Positions 33,730-42,017 of a stretch of DNA of 64,000 bases are shown here, piece after piece. Both the position numbers and the translations under genes were made by a program. Under the pieces are notes generated by a model, which had not been told where the DNA came from, made no database searches, and worked only from the letters and a program-made list of their open reading frames with translations. Each line of letters begins with the position of its first letter. The stretch's first letter is position 1. Origin of the DNA: Pedobacter sp. ISL-64 (GTDB lineage: Bacteria > Bacteroidota > Bacteroidia > Sphingobacteriales > Sphingobacteriaceae). The stretch covers positions 40,647 to 104,646 of the forward strand of contig NZ_JAGGPU010000022.1 of the NCBI RefSeq assembly GCF_018613605.1, read 5' to 3'.

Positions 33730-35073
33730 GTGATAAAAAAAATCAAATTATCAAAGAAACCCTTTCTTGCTTTCATCATTCTTATTACTATTACTGCTGT
33801 AATCTATTCTTGTAAAAAAAGTCGTGAAGCTTCAATTACTGAATTAAATACTGAGCTTCTAAATGAATCGAGAACTTACTTTGAAAGCATTATTTTAAAA
33901 CAAATAGCACTAAACGATAACAATATTAGGCATAGCATAGAAAAAACGCCTTTATGGGATAAGGCTTTTGTGAAAAAAATATCAGTTGGTAATGCTGTAA
34001 TTGTTCCCATAAAGTTCGATAATGATTTTCGAATAACAAACGACGATAATACTGGTTATAAAAGGGTAACTAGTTACTTGATCATCTATAGGGATGCCAA
34101 AGATGTAAGACATGCAGAATGGGTAACCCTAATTCCGAATATAACTACACAATATGCAAGTGAAAAATTTATTGGAACCGCAACTATTGAGGATTGGAGT
34201 GGGAACTTCATAAAAGCTTTTGCATATGGGGCAGACGGGCAGATCATCTCTGTTAAATTAGCTGAATCTGATATCTATAAACAAGTGATTTTAAGACGGC
34301 TAAATTGTTACACTATTCATTATTATGGACACAATTATGTAGAAGGTGTTGCAGGAAGCGATTACTGGTATGAGAATGGTTCTGAAACCTACTGTCAGAA
34401 CGAGAGTGGTGTTGATTATGGACCTAATGGAGGTGATTATGGAGATATGGGTAGCGGTGGAGGTGGTGGAACAGGTGGAAATGGAGGGGAAGCTGTGTTC
34501 GAAATAAAAGACAGTGTTCAAAATGATTGTATAAAAGCGCAGCTTTCACATGCTCAGACTGCTAAAACAACAATCAGAAATATGTTAAATGATGAATTTG
34601 GTACTAATAACTTCAATGATCGTGATATTGTTTTTTATGACATTACTACCTTACCAGATACAGTTGCGGGTACCACACATGGTAATAGTGCATACTCGTT
34701 TATAATTAATCTAAATGAAAATACATTACCACAAAGGTCTAAGGAATATATTTTGTCAACAATATACCACGAGATTTTGCATGCTTACATGGATACTCAA
34801 TTAGGAAAAGATGCTTCAGGTAATTATTTAATATCAAATCAGCACCAAACTATGGCAGATAAATATGTGTTTTTGATGATGGGGGCTCTAAAGGTTGCAT
34901 TTCCAAATCTTAGTGATAGAGACGCCTGGGCATTGTCTTGGGGAGGATTAGAAGATACTCCATTTTATAAAACAAAATTGTCAGAAGCTGAGCGTGTAGA
35001 AATTCAAAATTTAATGGATAAACATAGAAAGAGTACGGCTGCAAATTTGAGACATGGTACTTATTGTAATTAA
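33730..35073 (+). CDS. Lipoprotein with HExxH metalloprotease motif, inserted between nusG and rplK
   Basis: A 447-residue lipoprotein (GTG start; lipobox YSC near residue 27, followed by KKS). No full-length family is recognised. A Gly-rich linker (DMGSGGGGGTGGNGG, about residues 238-252) divides an N-terminal domain from a C-terminal domain with YHEILHAYMD (His347, Glu348, His351), a zincin-type HExxH. The third zinc ligand is not obvious. Codons such as ATA, AGA and GGA are frequent, unlike the highly expressed neighbours, which fits later acquisition. It has a terminator before it and is followed at 6 nt by another secreted gene. Confidence 0.75.
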   Translation: MIKKIKLSKKPFLAFIILITITAVIYSCKKSREASITELNTELLNESRTYFESIILKQIALNDNNIRHSIEKTPLWDKAFVKKISVGNAVIVPIKFDNDFRITNDDNTGYKRVTSYLIIYRDAKDVRHAEWVTLIPNITTQYASEKFIGTATIEDWSGNFIKAFAYGADGQIISVKLAESDIYKQVILRRLNCYTIHYYGHNYVEGVAGSDYWYENGSETYCQNESGVDYGPNGGDYGDMGSGGGGGTGGNGGEAVFEIKDSVQNDCIKAQLSHAQTAKTTIRNMLNDEFGTNNFNDRDIVFYDITTLPDTVAGTTHGNSAYSFIINLNENTLPQRSKEYILSTIYHEILHAYMDTQLGKDASGNYLISNQHQTMADKYVFLMMGALKVAFPNLSDRDAWALSWGGLEDTPFYKTKLSEAERVEIQNLMDKHRKSTAANLRHGTYCN

Positions 35074-35079
35074 AAAAAT

Positions 35080-35616
35080 ATGAAAGGAATAATTATTAGT
35101 ATATGTTTCTTATTGAGTTTTGTAAACATATGTTTCTCACAAGAATCCAAAGTAGAAGAATTGACATCAATAGTCATTACCTCTTCTGGGCAAAAAGCAG
35201 ACATAAGAGTCGCCATTTTGAAAAGATTGGATAAATATATTAAGAGCGAGGCGCTATTTAATAAGCCAAAAAATAGTGCATTTTTATTTTCGGTTGGTCT
35301 TTCCGTTGACTCTTTAGGAAATGTGGATGATGTTTTTTTTTCAGAAAATGTTTCAAGAAATAAAACTGAAATTGTTATGGTAAATGAGAGTTTAATTAGC
35401 GATTTTAAAAAAATGCATATTGATGATTTTGTTTATAGAAATAAGATATTGGTTTTTCCAATGCTTTTTAAGCGACCAGAAGATGATAAGATTTCTAATT
35501 TAAATGAATTTTTAAATGGTTTCTCATCTTTGTGGCCAGTAATCAAGACAAGCAATAAACATAGGGTTATATTACTAAAGCCGTTTATCAATAATTTTTT
35601 TGACCCTATAAATTAG
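35080..35616 (+). CDS. Secreted hypothetical protein downstream of the metallo-lipoprotein
   Basis: A 178-residue protein with a signal peptide (to about residue 20, cut after CFSQ). The middle segment FLFSVGLSVDSLGNVDDVFFSENV resembles the beta-strand pattern of TonB C-terminal-like domains, but this is weak. It is 6 nt after the lipoprotein gene, same strand, so likely cotranscribed. AT-rich with uncommon codons. Function unknown. Confidence 0.7.
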   Translation: MKGIIISICFLLSFVNICFSQESKVEELTSIVITSSGQKADIRVAILKRLDKYIKSEALFNKPKNSAFLFSVGLSVDSLGNVDDVFFSENVSRNKTEIVMVNESLISDFKKMHIDDFVYRNKILVFPMLFKRPEDDKISNLNEFLNGFSSLWPVIKTSNKHRVILLKPFINNFFDPIN

Positions 35617-35715
35617 ATATTAGTCCCGGTGTTAAGTTTTTTCTAATTTGAGTCAGTTAGGCTTAAGTTGTAAAATTGAGTTTAACTACGCTTGAAATAT
35701 ATTTTTCTCAAACTA

Positions 35716-35746
35716 TTGTAGGACTGCAAGATTATCCATATCTTTG
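35716..35746 (+). promoter_or_regulatory. Promoter of rplKAJL, overlapped by a dyad
   Basis: TTG at 35716-35718 and TATCTTTG at 35739-35746, 20-nt gap, 93 nt before rplK. An inverted repeat GGACTGCAAGAT / ATCTTTGCAGTCC (35721-35732 and 35740-35752) overlaps the spacer and the -7 box and is followed by TTTT. It could be an operator or the terminator of the preceding gene. Confidence 0.65.
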
Positions 35747-35839
35747 CAGTCCTTTTAGTTTTATAGGAACATAAAGGAATTTAAATGTTACATGCTTCCA
35801 ATATTTAACATTGAGTTTTAAATAAACAAAAAACACAAA

Positions 35840-36283
35840 ATGGCAAAAGAAGTCAGTGCAATGATCAAATTACAGATCAAAGGCGGAGCGGCAAATCCAT
35901 CGCCACCAGTAGGACCTGCATTAGGTGCTAAAGGGGTGAATATTATGGAGTTTTGCAAACAGTACAACGCTCGTACCCAAGATAAAGCAGGTAAAGTATT
36001 GCCAGTTGTAATTACTGTTTATGCTGATAAGTCATTCGATTTCATCATCAAAACCCCTCCTGTAGCTATCCAGTTAAAAGATGCTACTAAATTACAGAGT
36101 GGTTCTGCTGAGCCTAACCGTAAAAAAGTTGGATCGGTGACCTGGGACCAGATTAAAGTTATTGCTGAAGATAAAATGCCTGATTTAAATGCATTTACAA
36201 TCGAATCTGCAATGAGTATGGTTGCTGGTACAGCACGCAGTATGGGAATCACCGTTTCTGGTGACGCACCCTGGAACAATTAA
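35840..36283 (+). CDS. rplK: 50S ribosomal protein uL11
   Basis: Forms the base of the GTPase-associated centre on 23S rRNA. The 147-residue protein has the usual SAMIKLQIKGGAANPSPPVGP N-terminus, FCKQYNARTQ, and the C-terminal rRNA-binding domain ending GTARSMGITVSG. First gene of the rplKAJL-rpoBC block. Confidence 0.98.
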   Translation: MAKEVSAMIKLQIKGGAANPSPPVGPALGAKGVNIMEFCKQYNARTQDKAGKVLPVVITVYADKSFDFIIKTPPVAIQLKDATKLQSGSAEPNRKKVGSVTWDQIKVIAEDKMPDLNAFTIESAMSMVAGTARSMGITVSGDAPWNN

Positions 36284-36303
36284 TTAAAAAACAGTTTACA
36301 ACA

Positions 36304-37002
36304 GTGGCGAAATTAACTAAAAATCAAAAAAAGGCACACGCTAAAATAGAAGCTGGTAAAGCTTATACTTTACAGGCTGCTGCTGCTTTGGTAAAAGAAA
36401 TCACTACCACTAAATTCGATGCATCAGTTGATATTGATGTATCTTTAGGTGTAGATCCGCGTAAAGCGAATCAAATGGTACGTGGTATTGCTACTTTACC
36501 ACACGGTACAGGTAAAACTGTTCGTGTTTTAGCTTTAGTAACTCCTGATAAGGAAGAAGAAGCAAGAGCAGCCGGCGCAGACTTCGTAGGTTTAGACGAA
36601 TATGTGGCTAAAATTGAAGGTGGTTGGACCGATGTAGACATTATTATCACAACACCAGCTTGTATGGCAAAGGTAGGTAAATTAGGCCGCGTTTTAGGTC
36701 CAAGGAACTTAATGCCAAATCCAAAATCTGGTACAGTAACTAACGAAGTTGGTAAAGCTGTAACAGAGGTTAAAGCAGGTAAGATTGATTTTAAAGTAGA
36801 CAAAAGCGGTATTATACACGCTTCAATAGGGAAAGTATCATTCCCAGCAGATAAAATTTATGAGAATGCACTTGAAATCATTCAGGTAATTTCAAAATTA
36901 AAACCATCTGCTGCTAAAGGAACTTATTTTAAGAGCATTCACGTGTCTTCTACAATGAGTCCTGGAATTGCAATTGAAACAAAATCAGTAGCGGGGATCT
37001 AA
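36304..37002 (+). CDS. rplA: 50S ribosomal protein uL1
   Basis: Stalk protein at the ribosomal E site and classical translational repressor of its own operon. The 232-residue sequence shows the uL1 signature PRNLMPNPKSGTV and GKVSFPADKIYENA. Start codon GTG, 20 nt after rplK. rplJ begins 2 nt after its stop. Confidence 0.98.
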   Translation: MAKLTKNQKKAHAKIEAGKAYTLQAAAALVKEITTTKFDASVDIDVSLGVDPRKANQMVRGIATLPHGTGKTVRVLALVTPDKEEEARAAGADFVGLDEYVAKIEGGWTDVDIIITTPACMAKVGKLGRVLGPRNLMPNPKSGTVTNEVGKAVTEVKAGKIDFKVDKSGIIHASIGKVSFPADKIYENALEIIQVISKLKPSAAKGTYFKSIHVSSTMSPGIAIETKSVAGI

Positions 37003-37004
37003 TC

Positions 37005-37526
37005 ATGAACAGAGAAGAAAAAAACGAAGTAGTTTTAGAACTACAAGGACAAATGCAAGAGTATGGCAATTTTTATATTGCTGATACTTCTAGCCTTTCT
37101 GTTGAGCAGATTAATAACATCCGCCGCAAGTGTTTTGAAGATGATATCATCATGAAGGTTGCTAAAAACTCTTTAATCCGCAAAGCGATTGAAGGTTTAG
37201 ATGGCGATGCTTCTGAGATATACGAAGCCCTTAAAGGTTCATCATCATTATTATTCTCAAAAACAGCAAACGCTCCGGCTAAGTTGATTAAAACTTTGAG
37301 AAGAACATCTGATAAACCATTGCTTAAAGCAGCATATATAGATTCATCAGTATACGTTGGCGATGACCAATTGAATAACTTAGTAAGCTTAAAATCGAGA
37401 GAAGAGCTTATTGGCGATATCATTGGATTATTACAATCACCAGCTAAGAATGTTATATCTGCGCTTAAATCAAGCGGAGGCAAAATTGCAGGAATTGTTA
37501 AAACTCTACAAGAAAGAGAAGGTTAA
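37005..37526 (+). CDS. rplJ: 50S ribosomal protein uL10
   Basis: Anchor of the bL12 dimers on the ribosomal stalk. The 173 residues begin MNREEKNEVVLELQGQMQEY and include VAKNSLIRKAIEG and the C-terminal helix that binds bL12. The gene abuts rplA, so the long rplJ leader known from enterobacteria is absent. Confidence 0.97.
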   Translation: MNREEKNEVVLELQGQMQEYGNFYIADTSSLSVEQINNIRRKCFEDDIIMKVAKNSLIRKAIEGLDGDASEIYEALKGSSSLLFSKTANAPAKLIKTLRRTSDKPLLKAAYIDSSVYVGDDQLNNLVSLKSREELIGDIIGLLQSPAKNVISALKSSGGKIAGIVKTLQEREG

Positions 37527-37590
37527 CGAACACCTTAAGTTCGCAATTAAACAAAATTATTTTTACGTAAATTTTTAAAATCTTAATAAA

Positions 37591-37968
37591 ATGGCAGATT
37601 TAAAATCGTTTGCTGAGCAATTAGTAAACTTAACAGTTAAAGAAGTTAACGAATTAGCTCAAATCTTAAAAGACGAGTATGGTATCGAGCCTGCAGCTGC
37701 TGCTGTAGTTGCTGGTCCTGCTGCTGGTGGTGATGCACCTGCTGCTGCTGCAGAAAAAACATCATTTGATGTTATCTTAAAAGAAGCTGGTGGCGCTAAA
37801 TTAGCAGTTGTGAAACTTGTTAAAGACTTAACTGGCCTTGGTTTGAAAGAAGCAAAAGACTTAGTTGACGGAGCACCAAAAGAATTAAAAGCTGGTGTTA
37901 CTAAAGACGAAGCAGAAGCTCTTAAAAAACAATTAGAAGAAGCTGGAGCAGTAGTTGAGATTAAGTAA
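37591..37968 (+). CDS. rplL: 50S ribosomal protein bL12
   Basis: Stalk protein that recruits translational GTPases. The 125-residue protein has the N-terminal dimerisation helix pair, an Ala/Gly-rich hinge (AAAVVAGPAAGGDAPAAAA) and the C-terminal domain AGGAKLAVVKLVKDLTGLGL with the conserved Lys residues. Confidence 0.98.
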   Translation: MADLKSFAEQLVNLTVKEVNELAQILKDEYGIEPAAAAVVAGPAAGGDAPAAAAEKTSFDVILKEAGGAKLAVVKLVKDLTGLGLKEAKDLVDGAPKELKAGVTKDEAEALKKQLEEAGAVVEIK

Positions 37969-38000
37969 TCACTTAACTTAGCTAAGCTAAAAATGTATTA

Positions 38001-38028
38001 GACACCGACTGAAAATGTCGGTGTCTTT
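38001..38028 (+). terminator. Attenuator-like hairpin between rplL and rpoB
   Basis: Perfect 9-bp stem GACACCGAC / GTCGGTGTC (38001-38009, 38017-38025) with a 7-nt loop and only TTT after it. A weak terminator here would let part of the transcripts reach rpoB, as known for the equivalent site in enterobacteria. Confidence 0.75.
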
Positions 38029-38125
38029 ACCTGTTTATAAACATCTCATTTTGTTTGGTTAATGAGAATGCTTGAAACTGAAACCAAACAAATAGTTTAT
38101 TCTTAAACTAAAATCTTTTAGTCCA

Positions 38126-41100
38126 TTGGCAAAGACAGTCGAACAAAGAGTAAATTTTGCAACTAGTAAGCACATTATAGACTATCCGGATTTTCTGGAT
38201 GTGCAATTGCAATCATTCAGAGAATTTTTCCAGATAGATACCACATCAGACGATCGCTCTAGCGAAGGTTTGTTTAAAGTGTTTGCTGAAAACTTTCCAA
38301 TAACAGATTCAAGAAATATCTTCGTATTAGAGTTTCTTGATTATTTTGTTGATCCGCCACGTTACGATATACATGAGTGTATTGAGCGTGGATTAACCTA
38401 CAATGTTCCATTAAAAGCAAAGCTGAAACTTTCTTGTAATGATGTAGAACATGAAGATTTTGAAACCATTATCCAGGATGTGTACTTAGGTACAATCCCG
38501 TATATGACACCAAAAGGTACGTTTGTTATCAACGGTGCAGAACGTGTTATCGTTTCGCAATTACACCGTTCTCCAGGAGTGTTTTTCGGTCAAAGCCGTC
38601 ACACAAATGGAACCAAACTGTATTCTGCACGTGTAATTCCTTTCAAAGGTTCATGGATCGAGTTCGCTACAGACGTTAATAACGTGATGTATGCTTATAT
38701 CGATCGTAAGAAAAAATTCCCGGTTACCACTTTATTACGGGCTATCGGTTACGATTCTGATAAAGATATCTTAGAACTTTTTGATCTTGCTGACGAAGTA
38801 AAAGTTAGTAAATCTGGTTTAAAGAAATACATCGGTCGTAAACTGGCGGCAAGAGTATTGAAAAAATGGGTTGAAGATTTTGTAGATGAAGATACAGGTG
38901 AGGTAGTTTCTATCGACCGTAATGAAGTGATTCTTGAAAGAGAAACCGTTTTAGAAGACGAACACATTGATATGGTTATCGAAGCAGGCGTAAAAAGCAT
39001 CATCTTGTCTAAAGAAGATGGCGCAAGTCAGGCTGATTATACCATTATATATAATACATTACAGAAAGATACATCAAACTCAGAAAAAGAAGCTGTAGAA
39101 AACATCTATCGTGCTTTGCGTAACGCAGAACCACCTGATGAGGAAACAGCCCGTGGTATCATTGATCGTTTATTCTTTTCAGATAAACGTTACGATTTAG
39201 GAGATGTTGGTCGTTACCGCATCAACCGTAAATTAAAAATGAATACCCCTGATGAGGTTAAAGTATTAACAAAAGCAGATATTATTGCAATTGTGAAATA
39301 CCTGATCAAATTGATCAACTCAAAAGAAGAGGTAGATGATATCGATCACTTGTCTAACCGTCGTGTACGTACGGTAGGTGAGCAATTGTACGCACAATTT
39401 GGTGTTGGTTTAGCCCGTATGGCCAGAACAATCCGTGAGCGTATGAATATTCGCGATAACGAGGTGTTTACACCAACTGATTTGATTAACGCCCGTACGT
39501 TATCGTCTGTTATCAACTCTTTCTTTGGTACTAACCAGTTGTCTCAGTTCATGGATCAAACAAATCCATTGGCAGAGATCACACACAAACGCCGTTTATC
39601 GGCTTTAGGTCCAGGTGGTTTATCGCGTGAGCGTGCCGGTTTCGAGGTACGTGACGTTCACTATACGCACTATGGTCGTTTATGTACTATTGAAACACCA
39701 GAGGGACCAAACATTGGTTTGATTTCATCACTTTGTGTGCATGCAAAAATCAATAATTTAGGTTTCATCGAAACACCATACAAACGTGTTGAAGATGGTA
39801 AAGTAGTTGTAGATTCAGACGTTATTTATTTATCTGCTGAGGACGAAGATGGTAAAACCATCGCTCAGGCCAATGCAGAGTATGATGATAAAGGTAATTT
39901 TACCACACCGCGTGTTAAAGCGCGTTATGAGGGTGACTTCCCGATTATTGAGCCTGAGAAATTAGACTTAATGGACGTTGCGCCTAACCAGATTACTTCA
40001 ATCGCTGCTTCGTTAATTCCGTTCTTAGAACATGATGATGCGAACAGGGCTTTGATGGGATCGAACATGCAACGTCAGGCCGTACCATTGTTACGTCCTG
40101 AAGCACCAATTGTAGGTACAGGTTTAGAAGGTCGCGTTGCACGTGACTCAAGAACTTTGATCAACGCAGAAGGTGACGGTGTTGTAGAGTATGTTGACGC
40201 TAACGAAATCACCATTAAATATGAACGTAACGAAGATGATCGTTTAGTTTCATTTGAAGGTGATAGCAAAACTTACCGTTTAATTAAATTCAAAAAAACC
40301 AACCAGAATACTTGTATCAACTTAAAACCAATCGTTAAGAAAGGTCAGAAAGTTACTAAAGGACAAGTACTTTGCGAAGGTTATGCAACTGAAAATGGTG
40401 AATTAGCATTGGGTAGAAACCTGAAAGTGGCATTCATGCCTTGGCAAGGTTTCAACTTTGAGGATGCGATTGTAATCAACGAGCGTATTGTTCGTGATGA
40501 CGTTTTCACTTCATTGCATATTGAAGAGTTTGAATTAGAAGTACGTGATACTAAACGTGGAGAAGAGGAATTAACACCAGATATCCCGAACGTTTCTGAA
40601 GAGGCTACTAAAGACCTTGATGAAAACGGTATTATCCGTATTGGTGCTGATGTAAAAGAAGGTGATATTTTAATTGGTAAGATTACTCCAAAAGGAGAAT
40701 CTGATCCTTCACCGGAAGAGAAATTACTACGTGCAATTTTTGGTGATAAAGCAGGTGATGTTAAAGATGCGTCTTTAAAAACTCCTCCTTCAATCCAAGG
40801 TGTGGTAATTGATACTAAATTATTCAGCCGAGCTAAGAAAACTACAAAAGCTGAAGAGAAATCGGCAATTGAGAAATTAGACAAAGGATATAACAATATC
40901 ACTGAGAAATTAAAAGCAGAATTAGTTGACAAATTATTCACTATCGTAAACGGCAAAACATCTCAGGGTGTATTTAACATTTACAAAGAATTATTGGTTG
41001 CTAAAGGCGCTAAATTTACTCAGAAAATTTTAGCAGAACTTGAATTTGCTCATATTAGCCCTAATAAATGGACTACTGATGATGATAAAAACGAGATGAT

Positions 41101-41929
41101 TAAAATGTTGCTTCACAACTACGGTATCCGTGTTAACGAAGAACTTGGTGCTTACAAACGCGATAAATTCGCGATCAGTGTAGGTGATGAGCTTCCTTCA
41201 GGAATCGTACAGATGGCAAAAGTTTATGTAGCTAAAAAACGTAAATTAAAAGTAGGTGATAAAATGGCGGGTCGCCACGGTAACAAAGGTATTGTTGCAC
41301 GTATTGTACGTGATGAGGATATGCCTTTCTTAGCTGATGGTACTCCGGTTGATATCGTGTTGAACCCATTGGGTGTACCTTCACGTATGAACCTTGGCCA
41401 GATCTACGAAACTATTTTAGCTTGGGCCGGCCAGGAATTAGGTGTTAAATTTGCAACACCGATTTTTGATGGTGCTACCCACCAAGAAGTAGAAGAGTGG
41501 ATTGCTAAAGCGGGAGTTCCTGCTTCAGGAAAAACCTACTTATACAATGGTTTAACAGGTGAGCGTTTCGATCAGACTACAACTGTAGGTATTATCTACA
41601 TGTTGAAATTAGGTCACATGGTTGATGATAAGATGCACGCCCGTTCAATCGGACCATACTCATTAATTACACAACAACCTTTGGGTGGTAAAGCCCAGTT
41701 CGGTGGTCAGCGTTTTGGTGAGATGGAGGTTTGGGCATTAGAGGCATTCGGTGCAGCTAATATTCTTCAGGAGATCTTAACCGTTAAATCGGATGATGTA
41801 ATCGGAAGAGCCAAAACTTACGAAGCCATTGTTAAAGGTGAAAACCTACCAACACCAGGTGTACCAGAATCGTTCAACGTATTGGTACATGAGTTACGTG
41901 GATTAGGTTTAGATATTACGTTAGACTAA
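38126..41929 (+). CDS. rpoB: DNA-directed RNA polymerase beta subunit
   Basis: Catalytic core subunit of RNA polymerase. The 1267-residue product contains the rifampicin-pocket region (FFGTNQLSQFMDQTNPLAEI, HKRRLSALGPGGLSRERAGF), GNMQRQAVPLLRPEAP-type residues, the GDKMAGRHGNKGI loop and the C-terminal LGGKAQFGGQRFGEMEVWALEA. The start is TTG at 38126; no in-frame ATG precedes it. The rifampicin-region residues look wild-type (Gln, Asp, His, Ser at usual places). Confidence 0.98.
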   Translation: MAKTVEQRVNFATSKHIIDYPDFLDVQLQSFREFFQIDTTSDDRSSEGLFKVFAENFPITDSRNIFVLEFLDYFVDPPRYDIHECIERGLTYNVPLKAKLKLSCNDVEHEDFETIIQDVYLGTIPYMTPKGTFVINGAERVIVSQLHRSPGVFFGQSRHTNGTKLYSARVIPFKGSWIEFATDVNNVMYAYIDRKKKFPVTTLLRAIGYDSDKDILELFDLADEVKVSKSGLKKYIGRKLAARVLKKWVEDFVDEDTGEVVSIDRNEVILERETVLEDEHIDMVIEAGVKSIILSKEDGASQADYTIIYNTLQKDTSNSEKEAVENIYRALRNAEPPDEETARGIIDRLFFSDKRYDLGDVGRYRINRKLKMNTPDEVKVLTKADIIAIVKYLIKLINSKEEVDDIDHLSNRRVRTVGEQLYAQFGVGLARMARTIRERMNIRDNEVFTPTDLINARTLSSVINSFFGTNQLSQFMDQTNPLAEITHKRRLSALGPGGLSRERAGFEVRDVHYTHYGRLCTIETPEGPNIGLISSLCVHAKINNLGFIETPYKRVEDGKVVVDSDVIYLSAEDEDGKTIAQANAEYDDKGNFTTPRVKARYEGDFPIIEPEKLDLMDVAPNQITSIAASLIPFLEHDDANRALMGSNMQRQAVPLLRPEAPIVGTGLEGRVARDSRTLINAEGDGVVEYVDANEITIKYERNEDDRLVSFEGDSKTYRLIKFKKTNQNTCINLKPIVKKGQKVTKGQVLCEGYATENGELALGRNLKVAFMPWQGFNFEDAIVINERIVRDDVFTSLHIEEFELEVRDTKRGEEELTPDIPNVSEEATKDLDENGIIRIGADVKEGDILIGKITPKGESDPSPEEKLLRAIFGDKAGDVKDASLKTPPSIQGVVIDTKLFSRAKKTTKAEEKSAIEKLDKGYNNITEKLKAELVDKLFTIVNGKTSQGVFNIYKELLVAKGAKFTQKILAELEFAHISPNKWTTDDDKNEMIKMLLHNYGIRVNEELGAYKRDKFAISVGDELPSGIVQMAKVYVAKKRKLKVGDKMAGRHGNKGIVARIVRDEDMPFLADGTPVDIVLNPLGVPSRMNLGQIYETILAWAGQELGVKFATPIFDGATHQEVEEWIAKAGVPASGKTYLYNGLTGERFDQTTTVGIIYMLKLGHMVDDKMHARSIGPYSLITQQPLGGKAQFGGQRFGEMEVWALEAFGAANILQEILTVKSDDVIGRAKTYEAIVKGENLPTPGVPESFNVLVHELRGLGLDITLD

Positions 41930-41944
41930 GTATTGAGTATTAAT

Positions 41945-41988
41945 GTATCGAGTATCAAGATTGGATTATCCGTCTTGATACTCGATAC
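41945..41988. repeat. Perfect 16-bp palindrome between rpoB and rpoC
   Basis: Arms GTATCGAGTATCAAGA (41945-41960) and TCTTGATACTCGATAC (41973-41988) with a 12-nt loop. Imperfect pairing extends outward over about 41931-42003. No T-run follows. Related words occur before pheT at 8001-8050. In the rpoBC mRNA it would be a stable hairpin 29 nt before the rpoC ATG. Confidence 0.85.
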
Positions 41989-42017
41989 CAAGTACTTGCT
42001 ACTAAAAACAAAAAGAT

